Positions 56,161 through 64,000 of a DNA stretch of 64,000 nt are shown one piece after another; the first letter of the stretch is position 1, and each line of letters begins with the position of its first letter. The notes below the pieces were generated by a model. It was not told the origin of the DNA and did not search any database. It saw only the letters and a list, made by a program, of their open reading frames with translations. The stretch comes from Achatina immaculata (lineage: Eukaryota > Mollusca > Gastropoda > Stylommatophora > Achatinidae). The DNA is taken from NCBI GenBank assembly GCA_009760885.1, contig CM019721.1, positions 23,143,990-23,207,989 on the forward strand. Direction: 5' to 3'. The translations under genes and the position numbers were made by a program.

Positions 56161-57045
56161 CTCCATTCCTCTCTGTTCTGAGTCTTCTCCTGCCAGTTGT
56201 CTCCATTACTCTCTGTTCTTAGTCTTCTCCTGCCAGTTGTCTCTATTCTTCTCTGTTCTTAGTCTTCTCCTGCCAGTTGTCTCCATTCCTCTCTGGTCTT
56301 GGTCTTCTCCTGCCAGTTGTCTCCATTACTCTCTGTTCTTAGTCTTCTCCTGCCAGTTGTCTCCATTACTCTCTGTTCTTAGTCTTCTCCTGCCAGTTGT
56401 CTCCATTACTCTCTGTTCTTAGTCTTCTCCTGCCAGTTGTCTCCATTACTCTCTGTTCTTAGTCTTCTCCTGCCAGTTGTCTCCATTACTCTCTGTTCTT
56501 AGTCTTCTCCTGCCAGTTGTCTCTATTCTTCTCTGTTCTTAGTCTTCTCCTGCCAGTTGTCTCTATTCTTCTCTGTTCTTAGTCTTCTCCTGCCAGTTGT
56601 CTCTATTCTTCTCTGTTCTTAGTCTTCCCCTGCCAGTTGTCTCTATTCTTCTCTGTTCTTAGTCTTCTCCTGCCAGTTGTCTCTATTCTTCTCTGTTCTT
56701 AGTCTTCTCCTGCCAGTTGTCTCCATTCCTCTCTGTTCATAGTTTTCTCCTGCTAGTTGTCTCCATTACTCTCTGTTCTTAGTCTTCTCCTGCCAGTTGT
56801 CTCTATTCCTCTCTGTTCTTAGTCTTCTCCTGCCAGTTGTCTCTATTCTTCTCTGTTCTTAGCCTTCTCCTGCCAGTTGTCTCCATTCCTCTCTGTTCTT
56901 AGTCTTCTCCTGCCAGTTGTCTCTATTACTCTCTGTTCTTAGTCTTCTCCTGCTAGTTGTCTCCATTCCTCTCGTTCTTAGTCTTCTCCTGCCAGTTGTC
57001 TCCATTCCTCTCTGTTCTTAGTCTTCTCCTGCCAGCTGTCCACTC
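56157..57045. repeat. 40-bp minisatellite, about 22 copies, grown inside an RT gene
   Basis: The unit reads TCTCCATTACTCTCTGTTCT plus TAGTCTTCTCCTGCCAGTTG. The single unexpanded equivalent is at 14038-14080 in the related element, where it encodes ORF2 C-terminal residues on the minus strand. Copies alternate CCATTAC, CTATTCT and CCATTCC forms in blocks. Confidence 0.95.
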
Positions 57046-57410
57046 CAAGGGCACGTAGGTCATCTTCCAGGCTGTCCGGCCACCGTTGTCTCAGTCTCCC
57101 TCTTGATCTGTCTCCTTTCATCACTTCTCTATAAACCTTTTTTTGTCTGTCTATTCTCGTCCGTTCTCTCCAAGCGTCCGAGCTATGTCAGTCTGTTGTT
57201 TCTCATAATGGTAGTTGTAAGTAGAGATTGTAATAGCGTGTGTATTTCTTTGTTATTTCTAATTCTTTCATTTTTGTGATACAGGATCCCTAATCAATCC
57301 AACATATCTTCTTAGCATTCTGTTTTCAATAAGTTGTAGTTGTGCTTTGTGTTCATTCCTGGTGCTACACCTTTCTGAGCCATACAGGACATATGATTTT
57401 AATTAAGCAA
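57045..57410 (-). mobile_element. Non-LTR RT C-terminal region, continuation
   Basis: Minus strand encodes RTRIDRQKKVYREVMKGDRS, RGRLRQRWPDSLEDDLRALG and VDSW, the RGR.R.RW.D.L..DL..LG block common in ORF2 C-termini; upstream frames are broken. It is contiguous with the tip at 56092-56160 apart from the array. Confidence 0.7.
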
Positions 57411-57796
57411 AATTGTTTCATGTTTGATGTTCTCATTTCACGTACATACTGTTTGTGTCCCCAAATCTACGAAGAAATCGGCAGCACACAACAGAGCTAT
57501 TCATCTTCTTTGAAGACGGACAATGAATCCGCCAAACGATGGGTCGAGACAACCTGCCAATTGCTACGAAAATCAGCCTTTGAGGTCCGTCTCAGAGACA
57601 TTTCACGCAAGGTTTTCCACGCTATTATAAGATTATCGCTGCTTCGATCAGCAATTCCTAGTGCCGAGAACAAACTGGGAGGATTTTTTTTAAAGCCCGC
57701 AGAATCTTCTAGAAACGAAGACAAACAGAAATAGAATCTCCCTCCCTCAATCCGTCCCGACCCCCCCCCCCCCCCCGGGTACGCCCGTTATTTGTT

Positions 57797-58122
57797 TTAG
57801 ATCTAGAAACTGTGTGGCCAAGATACGATGTTTTAGATCTAGAAACTGTGTGGCCAAGATACGATGTTTTATTTCTAGAAACTGTGTGGCCAAGATACGA
57901 TGTTTTAGATCTAGAAACTGTGTGGCCAAGATACGATGTTTTAGATCTAGAAACTGTGTGGCCAAGATACGATGTTTTATTTCTAGAAACTGTGTGGCCA
58001 AGATACGATGTTTTAGATCTAGAAACTGTGTGACCAAGATACGATGTTTTAGATCTAGAAACTGTGTGGCCAAGATACGATGTTTTAGATCTAGAAACTG
58101 TGTGACCAAGATACGATGTTTT
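57797..58122. repeat. 36-bp minisatellite, about 9 copies
   Basis: The unit reads TTTTAGATCTAGAAACTGTG plus TGGCCAAGATACGATG. The variant ATTTCTAG recurs every third unit. Period is a multiple of three, so both strands are open. Confidence 0.95.
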
Positions 58123-58321
58123 AAAAGAACCGATATACCGAGTGGGAGAAAATTAGGTTCTCAGAGAAGCTTATCCGTTTGTGTAACTTCTCCTTCACAT
58201 GATCGTTCCTCTCTTGGCGGCCAATCAGAAATCCTCTCCTTGTCTAGGCAGGGCGTCTGTTTCAGTGAGTGTGGTGTTGTGGTGTAAACAGCTTACATGG
58301 CAACAGTGAATTACACTTGTA

Positions 58322-58670
58322 CGAGGGGTGATTGATAAGTTCTCGGCATAAGGTACAACGGATTATTTGTGGACAATTTTTGGGGGTTATTTCTCAACAT
58401 AGTCCCCTTGCAAGTTTATACACTTAGTCCAGCGATCCTGGAGCATACGGATCCCTTCTTCGTAAAAGTCAGCATCTTGTGCCAGTAGAAAGTGGTCTAC
58501 AGCATGAATGATGTCATCATCTGAAGCAAATTTGCGACCACTGAGCTCCTCTTTTTGAGTTTGGTAAACAGATAATAGTCTGAAGGGGCCAAATCTGGGG
58601 AATAAGGAAGATGTTCAAGAAGCTGGAAGCCACATTCATGAATGGCAGCCATTGCCACCGCCCACTTGTA
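58322..58670 (-). mobile_element. Mariner-type transposon 3' fragment
   Basis: CGAGGGGTGATTGATAAGTT at 58323 is a mariner terminal inverted repeat, preceded by TA. On the minus strand the region encodes HLPYSPDLAPSDYYLFTKLK with the PYSPDLAPSDY..LF block holding the third catalytic Asp of D34D transposases, then after a one-base frameshift GRKFASDDDIIHAVDHFLLA and RMLQDRW. It ends near 58670, so the N-terminal two thirds and the other end are missing. Confidence 0.85.
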
Positions 58671-58767
58671 TTAAGGCTGGTTATTCAGTCAAAATAAATA
58701 CTTAAGGAGAAATATCGGCTTGGCATATATGAACCATTAGAGTAATATCTGCATTGATTAGTAAACA

Positions 58768-59042
58768 AATATTTCTTTCTTTCTTTCTTTTTTCTTTGTT
58801 TATTTCATTCTTTCATTCTGCCTATCATTCTTTCCTTCTCTCTTTTTTCCTTTCTCTCTTTTGTTCTTTCTTCCTTTCTTTTGCTCTTTCCTTCTTTCTT
58901 TCTTTTATTCTTTCATTCTTCCTTTCTTTCATTCTTTCATTCTTTCATTCATTCTTTCTTTCTTTTTTCTTTGTTTCTTCCTTTCATTCTTTCTTTCTCT
59001 CTTTCTTTCGTTTCCTCTCTCTCTCTCTCTCTCTTTCTTTCT
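58768..59042. repeat. TTTC/ATTC-rich tract
   Basis: TTTC and ATTC units mixed with CT runs; Ser/Phe/Leu frames over it are artefacts. Confidence 0.9.
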
Positions 59043-59049
59043 AGGTTCA

Positions 59050-59630
59050 GCTTTAGAAAAGTTTGTTCTTCTGATACAAACGACCATCTTTGGGGAGATT
59101 TTGTCTTAAACAAACTTTACTGTACAGGAACTAGACTAAATGACTAGACTTGCCCGCTCCTTTGTCTAGTCTCCTTCACTGAAGTCTTCTCGTGGCTGTA
59201 CGCGACTAATCCGGCTTTCCTGGAAGAGATAGCCCTCGCTTGTCTAGTCACGTTTGTTTGAGTCTCTTCAACTTCATCAAATCTGCGACCTTTCTCTCTC
59301 TGTTTTCTTCAAATGTCGGAAATGACGAAGATACTCCCTTCTTCCCCCCCCCCCCCCTCGTAATCTGAGCATATACAGTTGTCAGACTGTTCTAGTTCCG
59401 GTAGTTCAGCCAATTATAGGTGACCCTTTGGTCCACATAGTCCTGTTTTAACATCGGGGATTGTGCACAGTAAACTGTTAGAAGGTAATATGGTTCTCTA
59501 GAGACCACATGGTTGCTAGTTTGAGTCCGGGTTTCGATCCACAGATATTCTATTACTCTTCTTTTTCTTGTCTATTACGTCTGAAGCAATTTTTATAGAT
59601 TGGCCACACTTAGTTCTCTCTAACACTGTT
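59050..59630. other. No gene recognised
   Basis: A C run at 59345-59357. The stretch 59500-59545 has a weak B-box-like GGGTTTCGATCC but no A box at the right distance. Confidence 0.35.
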
Positions 59631-59632
59631 GT

Positions 59633-60090
59633 TTTCTCTCTCTCTCTCTCTCTCGCTCTTTCTCTCTCTGTCTTTCTCTCTCTTTTTCTCTCTCTTTTTC
59701 TCTCTCTCTCTGTATTTCTCTCTCTCTTTTTCTCGCTCTCTCTTTCTCTGTCTCTTTCTTTGTTTCTTTCTCTCCCTCTTTCTCTCTCTTTTTCTTTTTC
59801 TTTTCTCTCTGTATTTCTCTCTCTCTTTCTCTCTCTCTTTTTCTCTCTCTCTTTCTCTTTCTCTGTCCCTGTCTCTTTGTCTCTTTCTCTTCTCTTTTTA
59901 TCTCTCTCTTACTCTCTGTCTCTTTCTCTCTCTTTCTCTTTCTCTTTTTATCTCTCTCTTACTCTCTGTCTCTTTCTCTCTCTTACTCTCTCTTTATTTA
60001 TCTCTCTTTCTCTCTCTCTCTCCTTTCTCTCTCTCTCTCTCTCTCTCGCTTCCTCTCATTCTCTCTCTGTCTCTCGCTCTCTCCTGTTCA
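59633..60090. repeat. CT microsatellite tract
   Basis: CT runs with TTTTCTCTC and GTCTCTTTC interruptions, about 460 bp. It abuts an RTE-like 3' end on the minus strand, so it could be that element's GA-rich tail. Confidence 0.95.
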
Positions 60091-60099
60091 TTCAGCTCT

Positions 60100-60345
60100 G
60101 AAGACACACGGCACTGCTTGTAACAAAGAGATTTCCACTTTTCTCGGTCTTTGCCGTTTTCTTGACCGTCTCCCATTTCGACCCTTGCCAACAAGAATTC
60201 TCTCCACTGGACGTCTCCTTCTCTCTCTCTAGGTCGTCCCATAATTTTCACATGTGGAGTGCACTTCAGAGCTTTTTCTGGTAAAGATTCTTCTGTTATT
60301 CTCATAAAGTGGCCAGTCTCTCTCCGCCCCATTCAACCGCTACCG
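60100..60345 (-). mobile_element. RTE-like ORF2 C-terminus
   Basis: Minus strand reads GHFMRITEESLPEKALKCTP, GRPREREGDVQWREFLLARV and NGKDREKWKSLCYKQC, matching the GH..RM....P.KAL.W...G.R.RGRP..TW, DR..W..LV..LC layout of RTE ORF2 tails. No stop interrupts the block, but it is 5' truncated. Confidence 0.75.
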
Positions 60346-60349
60346 ACAA

Positions 60350-60685
60350 TGGCCATTCCCACTAAAGAACCTTATTTGCTCGCTTATCTGTAGCAGCTGA
60401 CATCTAAGTGAAGTGACATTTGTTCTGATTGGCTGAACTTCTGTAGTCCTTGATTTGATTGGAAGACAGTTTATCGTGAGTTTTGTTTGTTTGTCTTCAT
60501 CTTCGCGGCGTTCGCTGCTTCTTTCCTGGAAGTGGCACAGGAAAGCAAGATACGTCTCTTCTGTTTAGCAGATTATGATGAAATATACAGAAGAAGGTGA
60601 AGTATAGGGTAGCGAGAAGTTTAGGGCATTTGGCTGCCATGCTGGTGTCAGTGAATTTCACTCCATTTCAAGGGCACCAACCAGC
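60350..60685. other. No gene recognised
   Basis: Single-copy-looking sequence. Confidence 0.4.
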
Positions 60686-60689
60686 TGAA

Positions 60690-61365
60690 CAAGAACACTA
60701 CTGGTGCACAGACAAGTCAATGAAGAACATTACTAGTGCACCGAAAAGTCAAGGAAGAACATTAATAGTGGACCGACAAGTCAATGAAGAACATAACTAG
60801 TGCACCGACAAGTCAATAAAAAACATTGCCAGTGCACTGACAAGTCAATGAAAAACAATACTAGTGCACCGGCAAGTCAAAGAAGAACACTACAACTGCA
60901 CCGACAAGTCGAAGAACAACACTACAATTGCACCGACAAGTCAATGAAAAACATTGCCAGTGCACTGACAAGTCAATGAAGAACAATACTAGTGCACCGG
61001 CAAGTCAAAGAAGAACACTACAACTGCACCGACAAGTCGAAAAAGAACACTACAAGTGGACCGACAAGTCAAAGAAGAACATTAATAGTGGACAGACAAG
61101 TCAAAGAAGAACACTATAAGTGCACCGACAAATCGAAGAAGAACACTACAAGTGCACCGACAAATCGAAGAAGAACACTACAAGTGCACCGACAAATCGA
61201 AGAAGAACACTACAAGTGCACCGACAAATCGAAGAAGAACACTACAAGTGCACCGACAAATCGAAGAAGAACACTACAAGTGCACCGACAAGTCGGAGAA
61301 GAACACTACAAGTGCACCGACAAATCGAATAAAAACACTACAAGTGCACCGACAAATCAGAGAAA
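60690..61365. repeat. 32-bp minisatellite, about 21 copies
   Basis: The unit reads AAGTGCACCGACAAATCGAA plus GAAGAACACTAC. Left copies are diverged (AAGTCAATGAA) and central copies nearly identical. Since 32 is not a multiple of three, frames cycle through the same three peptides. Confidence 0.95.
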
Positions 61366-61369
61366 TTGT

Positions 61370-61910
61370 AGTACTGGCTCACCCACAGCGTCATATTCTC
61401 CTTCGTGTTTCAGAACTGGCAAAGCTTCTGTAGAGAAACTAATTCCGCGATCCTTCAAGTAGCCATTTTGTTTTCTCTCCGAACACAGACAGAGATTAAT
61501 TGATGATTATTTATCACTGGTGCTTGGAGACTGGACGGGAATGTTGTAGACGGGTGCACAACTCCCCGTTCTCTCCTACCAGCTTGTCATTTTTCATTCA
61601 TTGTCTCTCCGATGCCCTCTAGAGCCTCTCTAGTACAGGGAGAACTCGCCTTTGCCCCAGGTATTGCACCTCAATGTATGTGTGCTTATATGTGTATATA
61701 GGTGTTTGTACATATGTGGCATGCATTTGCACGTGTGTTTGTTTGTATATATGCGTGTGAATACATGTATTTGTATGTACTTGTGTGTATGAAAAGTATA
61801 TAATGTCAAAGTCCAAATTAGTTTAAACTATTTCTTATATTGCTTTTTCTATGAAGTTGTTAGTTCAGAATGAATGTTAGAATGTAAGTTAATTTCATGT
61901 AGTTACATAA
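61370..61910. other. TG-rich tract, no gene
   Basis: 61670-61800 is a degenerate TGTG/TATG tract. I see no coding signal. Confidence 0.45.
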
Positions 61911-61914
61911 ATCA

Positions 61915-62015
61915 GAGTGTGGAGTGTATAGATAAGGTATAGTTTATAGAGTGTGGAGTGTATAGATAAGGTATAGTTTATAGAGTGTGGAGTGTATAGG
62001 CAAGGGATAGTTTAT
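61915..62015. repeat. 34-bp minisatellite, 3 copies
   Basis: The unit reads GAGTGTGGAGTGTATAGATA plus AGGTATAGTTTATA. Confidence 0.85.
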
Positions 62016-62129
62016 GATTTATTTCTTTGTCTCTTTATTCTTCTCCATGGCGTCCCTATGCTGCGTAAGACTGAGAACGAACTTCCTTTCGAAAAGATTG
62101 GGTTCATCTGTTAAGTCAGTATCTGTCAC

Positions 62130-62345
62130 AAGCCTAATGAGGCTTTACTGTCCAGGGCACGTGGGAGTACATCTCAATGATGTGGCAGACAGACTGGCTG
62201 GACAGGCTAAAATGGATGGCAGAATAAGAATGGACAAGAGTGACTTTGCTAAAGCCACAGGAGAAAGACTGCAAAGAACATGAAGAACAGGAATAGAAGA
62301 ACACTTACACGAACAATGCGTGAAGCGATTGCTGGAGCTATAACA
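62130..62345 (+). mobile_element. Non-LTR RNase H domain fragment
   Basis: LYCPGHVGVHLNDVADRLAG then QAKMDGRI matches the W.PGH.G...N..AD..A block of RNase H in Jockey/I-type non-LTR ORF2, including the His and the Asp of the active site (GH and AD). DKSDFAKATGERLQR continues the domain before the stop at 62281. Confidence 0.75.
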
Positions 62346-62351
62346 AATTAG

Positions 62352-62460
62352 GGGTCTCTCTCTCCCTCTCTCTCTCCCTCTCTCTCTCTCTCCCTCTCTC
62401 TCTCCCTCTCTCTCTCCCTCTCTCTCTCTCCCTCTCCCTCTCTCTCTCCCTCTCTCCTAT
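62352..62460. repeat. CT microsatellite
   Basis: CTCTCTCCCTCTCT-type repeats of about 110 bp between the RNase H fragment and downstream sequence. Confidence 0.95.
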
Positions 62461-62464
62461 CAAT

Positions 62465-63058
62465 CCTAAACCCAGAATTGATATGTACAAGAAAAGCCTT
62501 GCATACTCTGCAGTACAGCTCTGGAACACCCTCCCCTACAATTTAAAATCCATTGGTAATACTTCATCCTTTAACTCAAACCTGTTTCATTATTTACTTG
62601 CTTGTAATTATATGCCTCCATAAAATAGCCAGCACTCTCTCAACACATGGCTCGTAAACCATCAAGTACTTCAGTGACATAGTTAGAAAAGCAACTTGTT
62701 AGATATTGTTAGAAATTATTTTAATGTTTGTTTAACAAAAAATATGTTAGAAGATCTGTATTTACAATGTATTTTTATTTATGTATATGTCTGCGTGTGT
62801 ATGTGTGCGTGAGTGCTATTTTATTAGGTTAATTACTTCTTCTCTTTTACCTTGAATGTAGTAGTTAAATCTTACACTCTTTTGATATGTTTTTACTAAT
62901 TTAATTTGTATTTTTGTACTAAATCAAGTGTGTGGGAAGAATGAAAGATGGAGTGATGAAGGGCAGAATGTAAGACGGGCCTGTGTGCCCAATTCTTTAC
63001 CCTTGAAAAATAAAGATTATTCATTCATTCATTCTCTCTTTCCCTCTCTCTCTCTCTC

Positions 63059-63100
<42 letters not shown>
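62465..63100 (+). mobile_element. Non-LTR 3' end with ATTC and CT tails
   Basis: Encodes INPELIMYKKSLAYSAVQLW-like residues with NTLPYNLKSI (about 62465-62560), the C-terminal sequence often found at the end of Jockey-like reverse transcriptase domains (SLRYSGPKLWNSLP). After an AT-rich 3' UTR it ends with the tip shared with 290-390 and an ATTC tail at 63020. With the RNase H fragment just upstream, it looks like one element family whose internal part is replaced by CT repeats. Confidence 0.55.
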
Positions 63101-63101
<1 letters not shown>

Positions 63102-63194
63102 CATGCCAGTCAGACGTTGTCTTCACTGACCTCCACAAGTGTCTATCTTTTGCTCTGTCTATAAACTGTGTTTTGGACTGTGCTCTGTGCCACT

Positions 63195-63415
63195 CCTTTA
63201 GTCAGTCAGGTGTCTTGTTTCTTTGTCTTCCTCTGTCCCTTTTTTCCCTCCAGTGTTCCTGTTGTCATTAAAGTGTTCCATTTTGCCTCTTCTTAAAACA
63301 TTTCCTACAAATCTGGACCGTTGTATTCTGAACTTTGCCACAATTTCTTTCTTTTGCCCAGACTTGAAGAATAAAACAGCATAAGACAGGATGTCCAATC
63401 TCAAAGTAAGGAAGT
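63195..63415 (-). mobile_element. Non-LTR RT C-terminal fragment
   Basis: Minus strand: FRIQRSRFVGNVLRRGKMEH then FNDNRNTGGKKGTEEDKETR, a decayed RFVGHVLRR..MEH...TG...GKRGRGR block. Confidence 0.65.
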
Positions 63416-63419
63416 ATCG

Positions 63420-63896
63420 TTATGGATAGCAGAGAAATACCCCGGAGATGGGATAATACATAAGAGAACTTTATAACGATGAAAAGGGAAGAGGTAAATA
63501 TATAGAATCATAATGACAGACCATATATACTAACTGAAGAAGTGGAAGACGTTATACCCCATATGAAAAAACAACAAAACGCTAGAACCAGATAACATAA
63601 AAGAAGAAACAGGGGCAATAGCAGAGTTTGGAATAGAATACTAACAAAACCGATCAATGACATTTACAACAGACGATTTTCTAACATCAATATTTATAGC
63701 CTTGCCGAAAAAACCAGGAGTAATAGAGTGCTAAGAACACAGGACTATCAATCTTATGTGTCACATAACAAAAATGTTGCTTCACATGAAGAGAATTAGG
63801 AGTAAGATAAGACCAGAAACTGCAGAAGAACAGTGCAGATTCAGTCAAGGAAAAGACACAAGTAATGCAGTATGTATCATAGGATCACTAATATAT
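63420..63896 (+). mobile_element. RTE-like reverse transcriptase, N-terminal part, decayed
   Basis: In shifting frames it reads LTEEVEDVIPHMKKQQNART, then FIALPKKPGVIEC, a TAA stop, EHRTINLMCHITKMLLHMKR and IRPETAEEQCRFSQGKDTSN. These are the fingers motifs of RTE-type RTs (I.LPKK......HR.I.L..H..K and IRP.I...Q.GF..G..T). Stops and frameshifts are many. It breaks off at about 63896, before the palm motif, near the window end. Confidence 0.8.
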
Positions 63897-64000
63897 TAAA
63901 ATACTGGGATAAAAAGAGTTAGGTCCCATAGAAATCAATAGCTTTGTGCTTAGATTTATTCCCCTTTAAATCAGATTCTCGCATATCTCGTGCCGGGCAT

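Noticed and set aside
57342..57734. 130-codon plus-strand frame
   Set aside because: Its first part is antisense to a reverse transcriptase fragment; the rest has no domain I recognise.
59500..59545. Second tRNA-like SINE head
   Set aside because: Only a weak B-box-like word; no A box at the right distance.

Overview
The window is eukaryotic, non-coding-rich animal DNA. There are no operons or Shine-Dalgarno sites. One convincing host coding exon follows a polypyrimidine tract and AG acceptor. The rest is dominated by minisatellites, microsatellites and decayed retroelements: RTE/Jockey-like non-LTR 3' ends, Penelope-like elements with a GIY-YIG endonuclease, a mariner fragment, hAT-like non-autonomous elements and a tRNA-derived SINE. 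This mix fits a lophotrochozoan, most likely a gastropod or other mollusc. That assignment is an inference from repeat style, not from a diagnostic gene.

Layout. 1-4.5 kb: non-LTR 3' tips, a Penelope-like 3' end and 27-, 32- and 35-bp minisatellites. 4.6-9.2 kb: a pseudogene of a dispersed metazoan gene family and a Penelope-like GIY-YIG fragment, with 1,595 bp of the two duplicated head to tail, then a 33-bp array. 9.2-20.3 kb: mostly arrays (33-, 43-, 16-, 44-, 22-, 33- and 37-bp units, plus GATA, GGAT, CTA and GAA microsatellites), with a 220-bp-arm inverted repeat at 11.8-12.3 kb. 20.3-24.6 kb: non-LTR fragments and dispersed repeats. 25-28.6 kb: a 12-bp C-rich array, a 37-bp array and a CT-rich tract. 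29-32.7 kb: a hAT-like element carrying a 28-bp array, partly duplicated. 33.8-39.2 kb: four more arrays. 39.2-40.9 kb: a Penelope-like endonuclease abutting an RTE-like reverse transcriptase. 41.3-44.4 kb: dispersed repeats plus 25- and 27-bp arrays. 44.47-45.2 kb: the terminal exon of a GNAT-family N-acetyltransferase. 46.6-52.2 kb: small arrays, RT fragments, a 0.9-kb GAA tract and a 1.4-kb TAG/AGC tract. 52.8-64 kb: non-LTR 3' ends, a SINE, 40-, 36- and 32-bp arrays, a mariner end and a decayed RTE-like RT.

By hand estimate about 20 kb (roughly 30%) is tandem repeat, in about 35 arrays with unrelated units. At least three arrays arose by amplifying codons of transposon or dispersed-family genes. 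Most long open frames in the window are artefacts of these arrays. Apart from the acetyltransferase exon I see no intact host gene.
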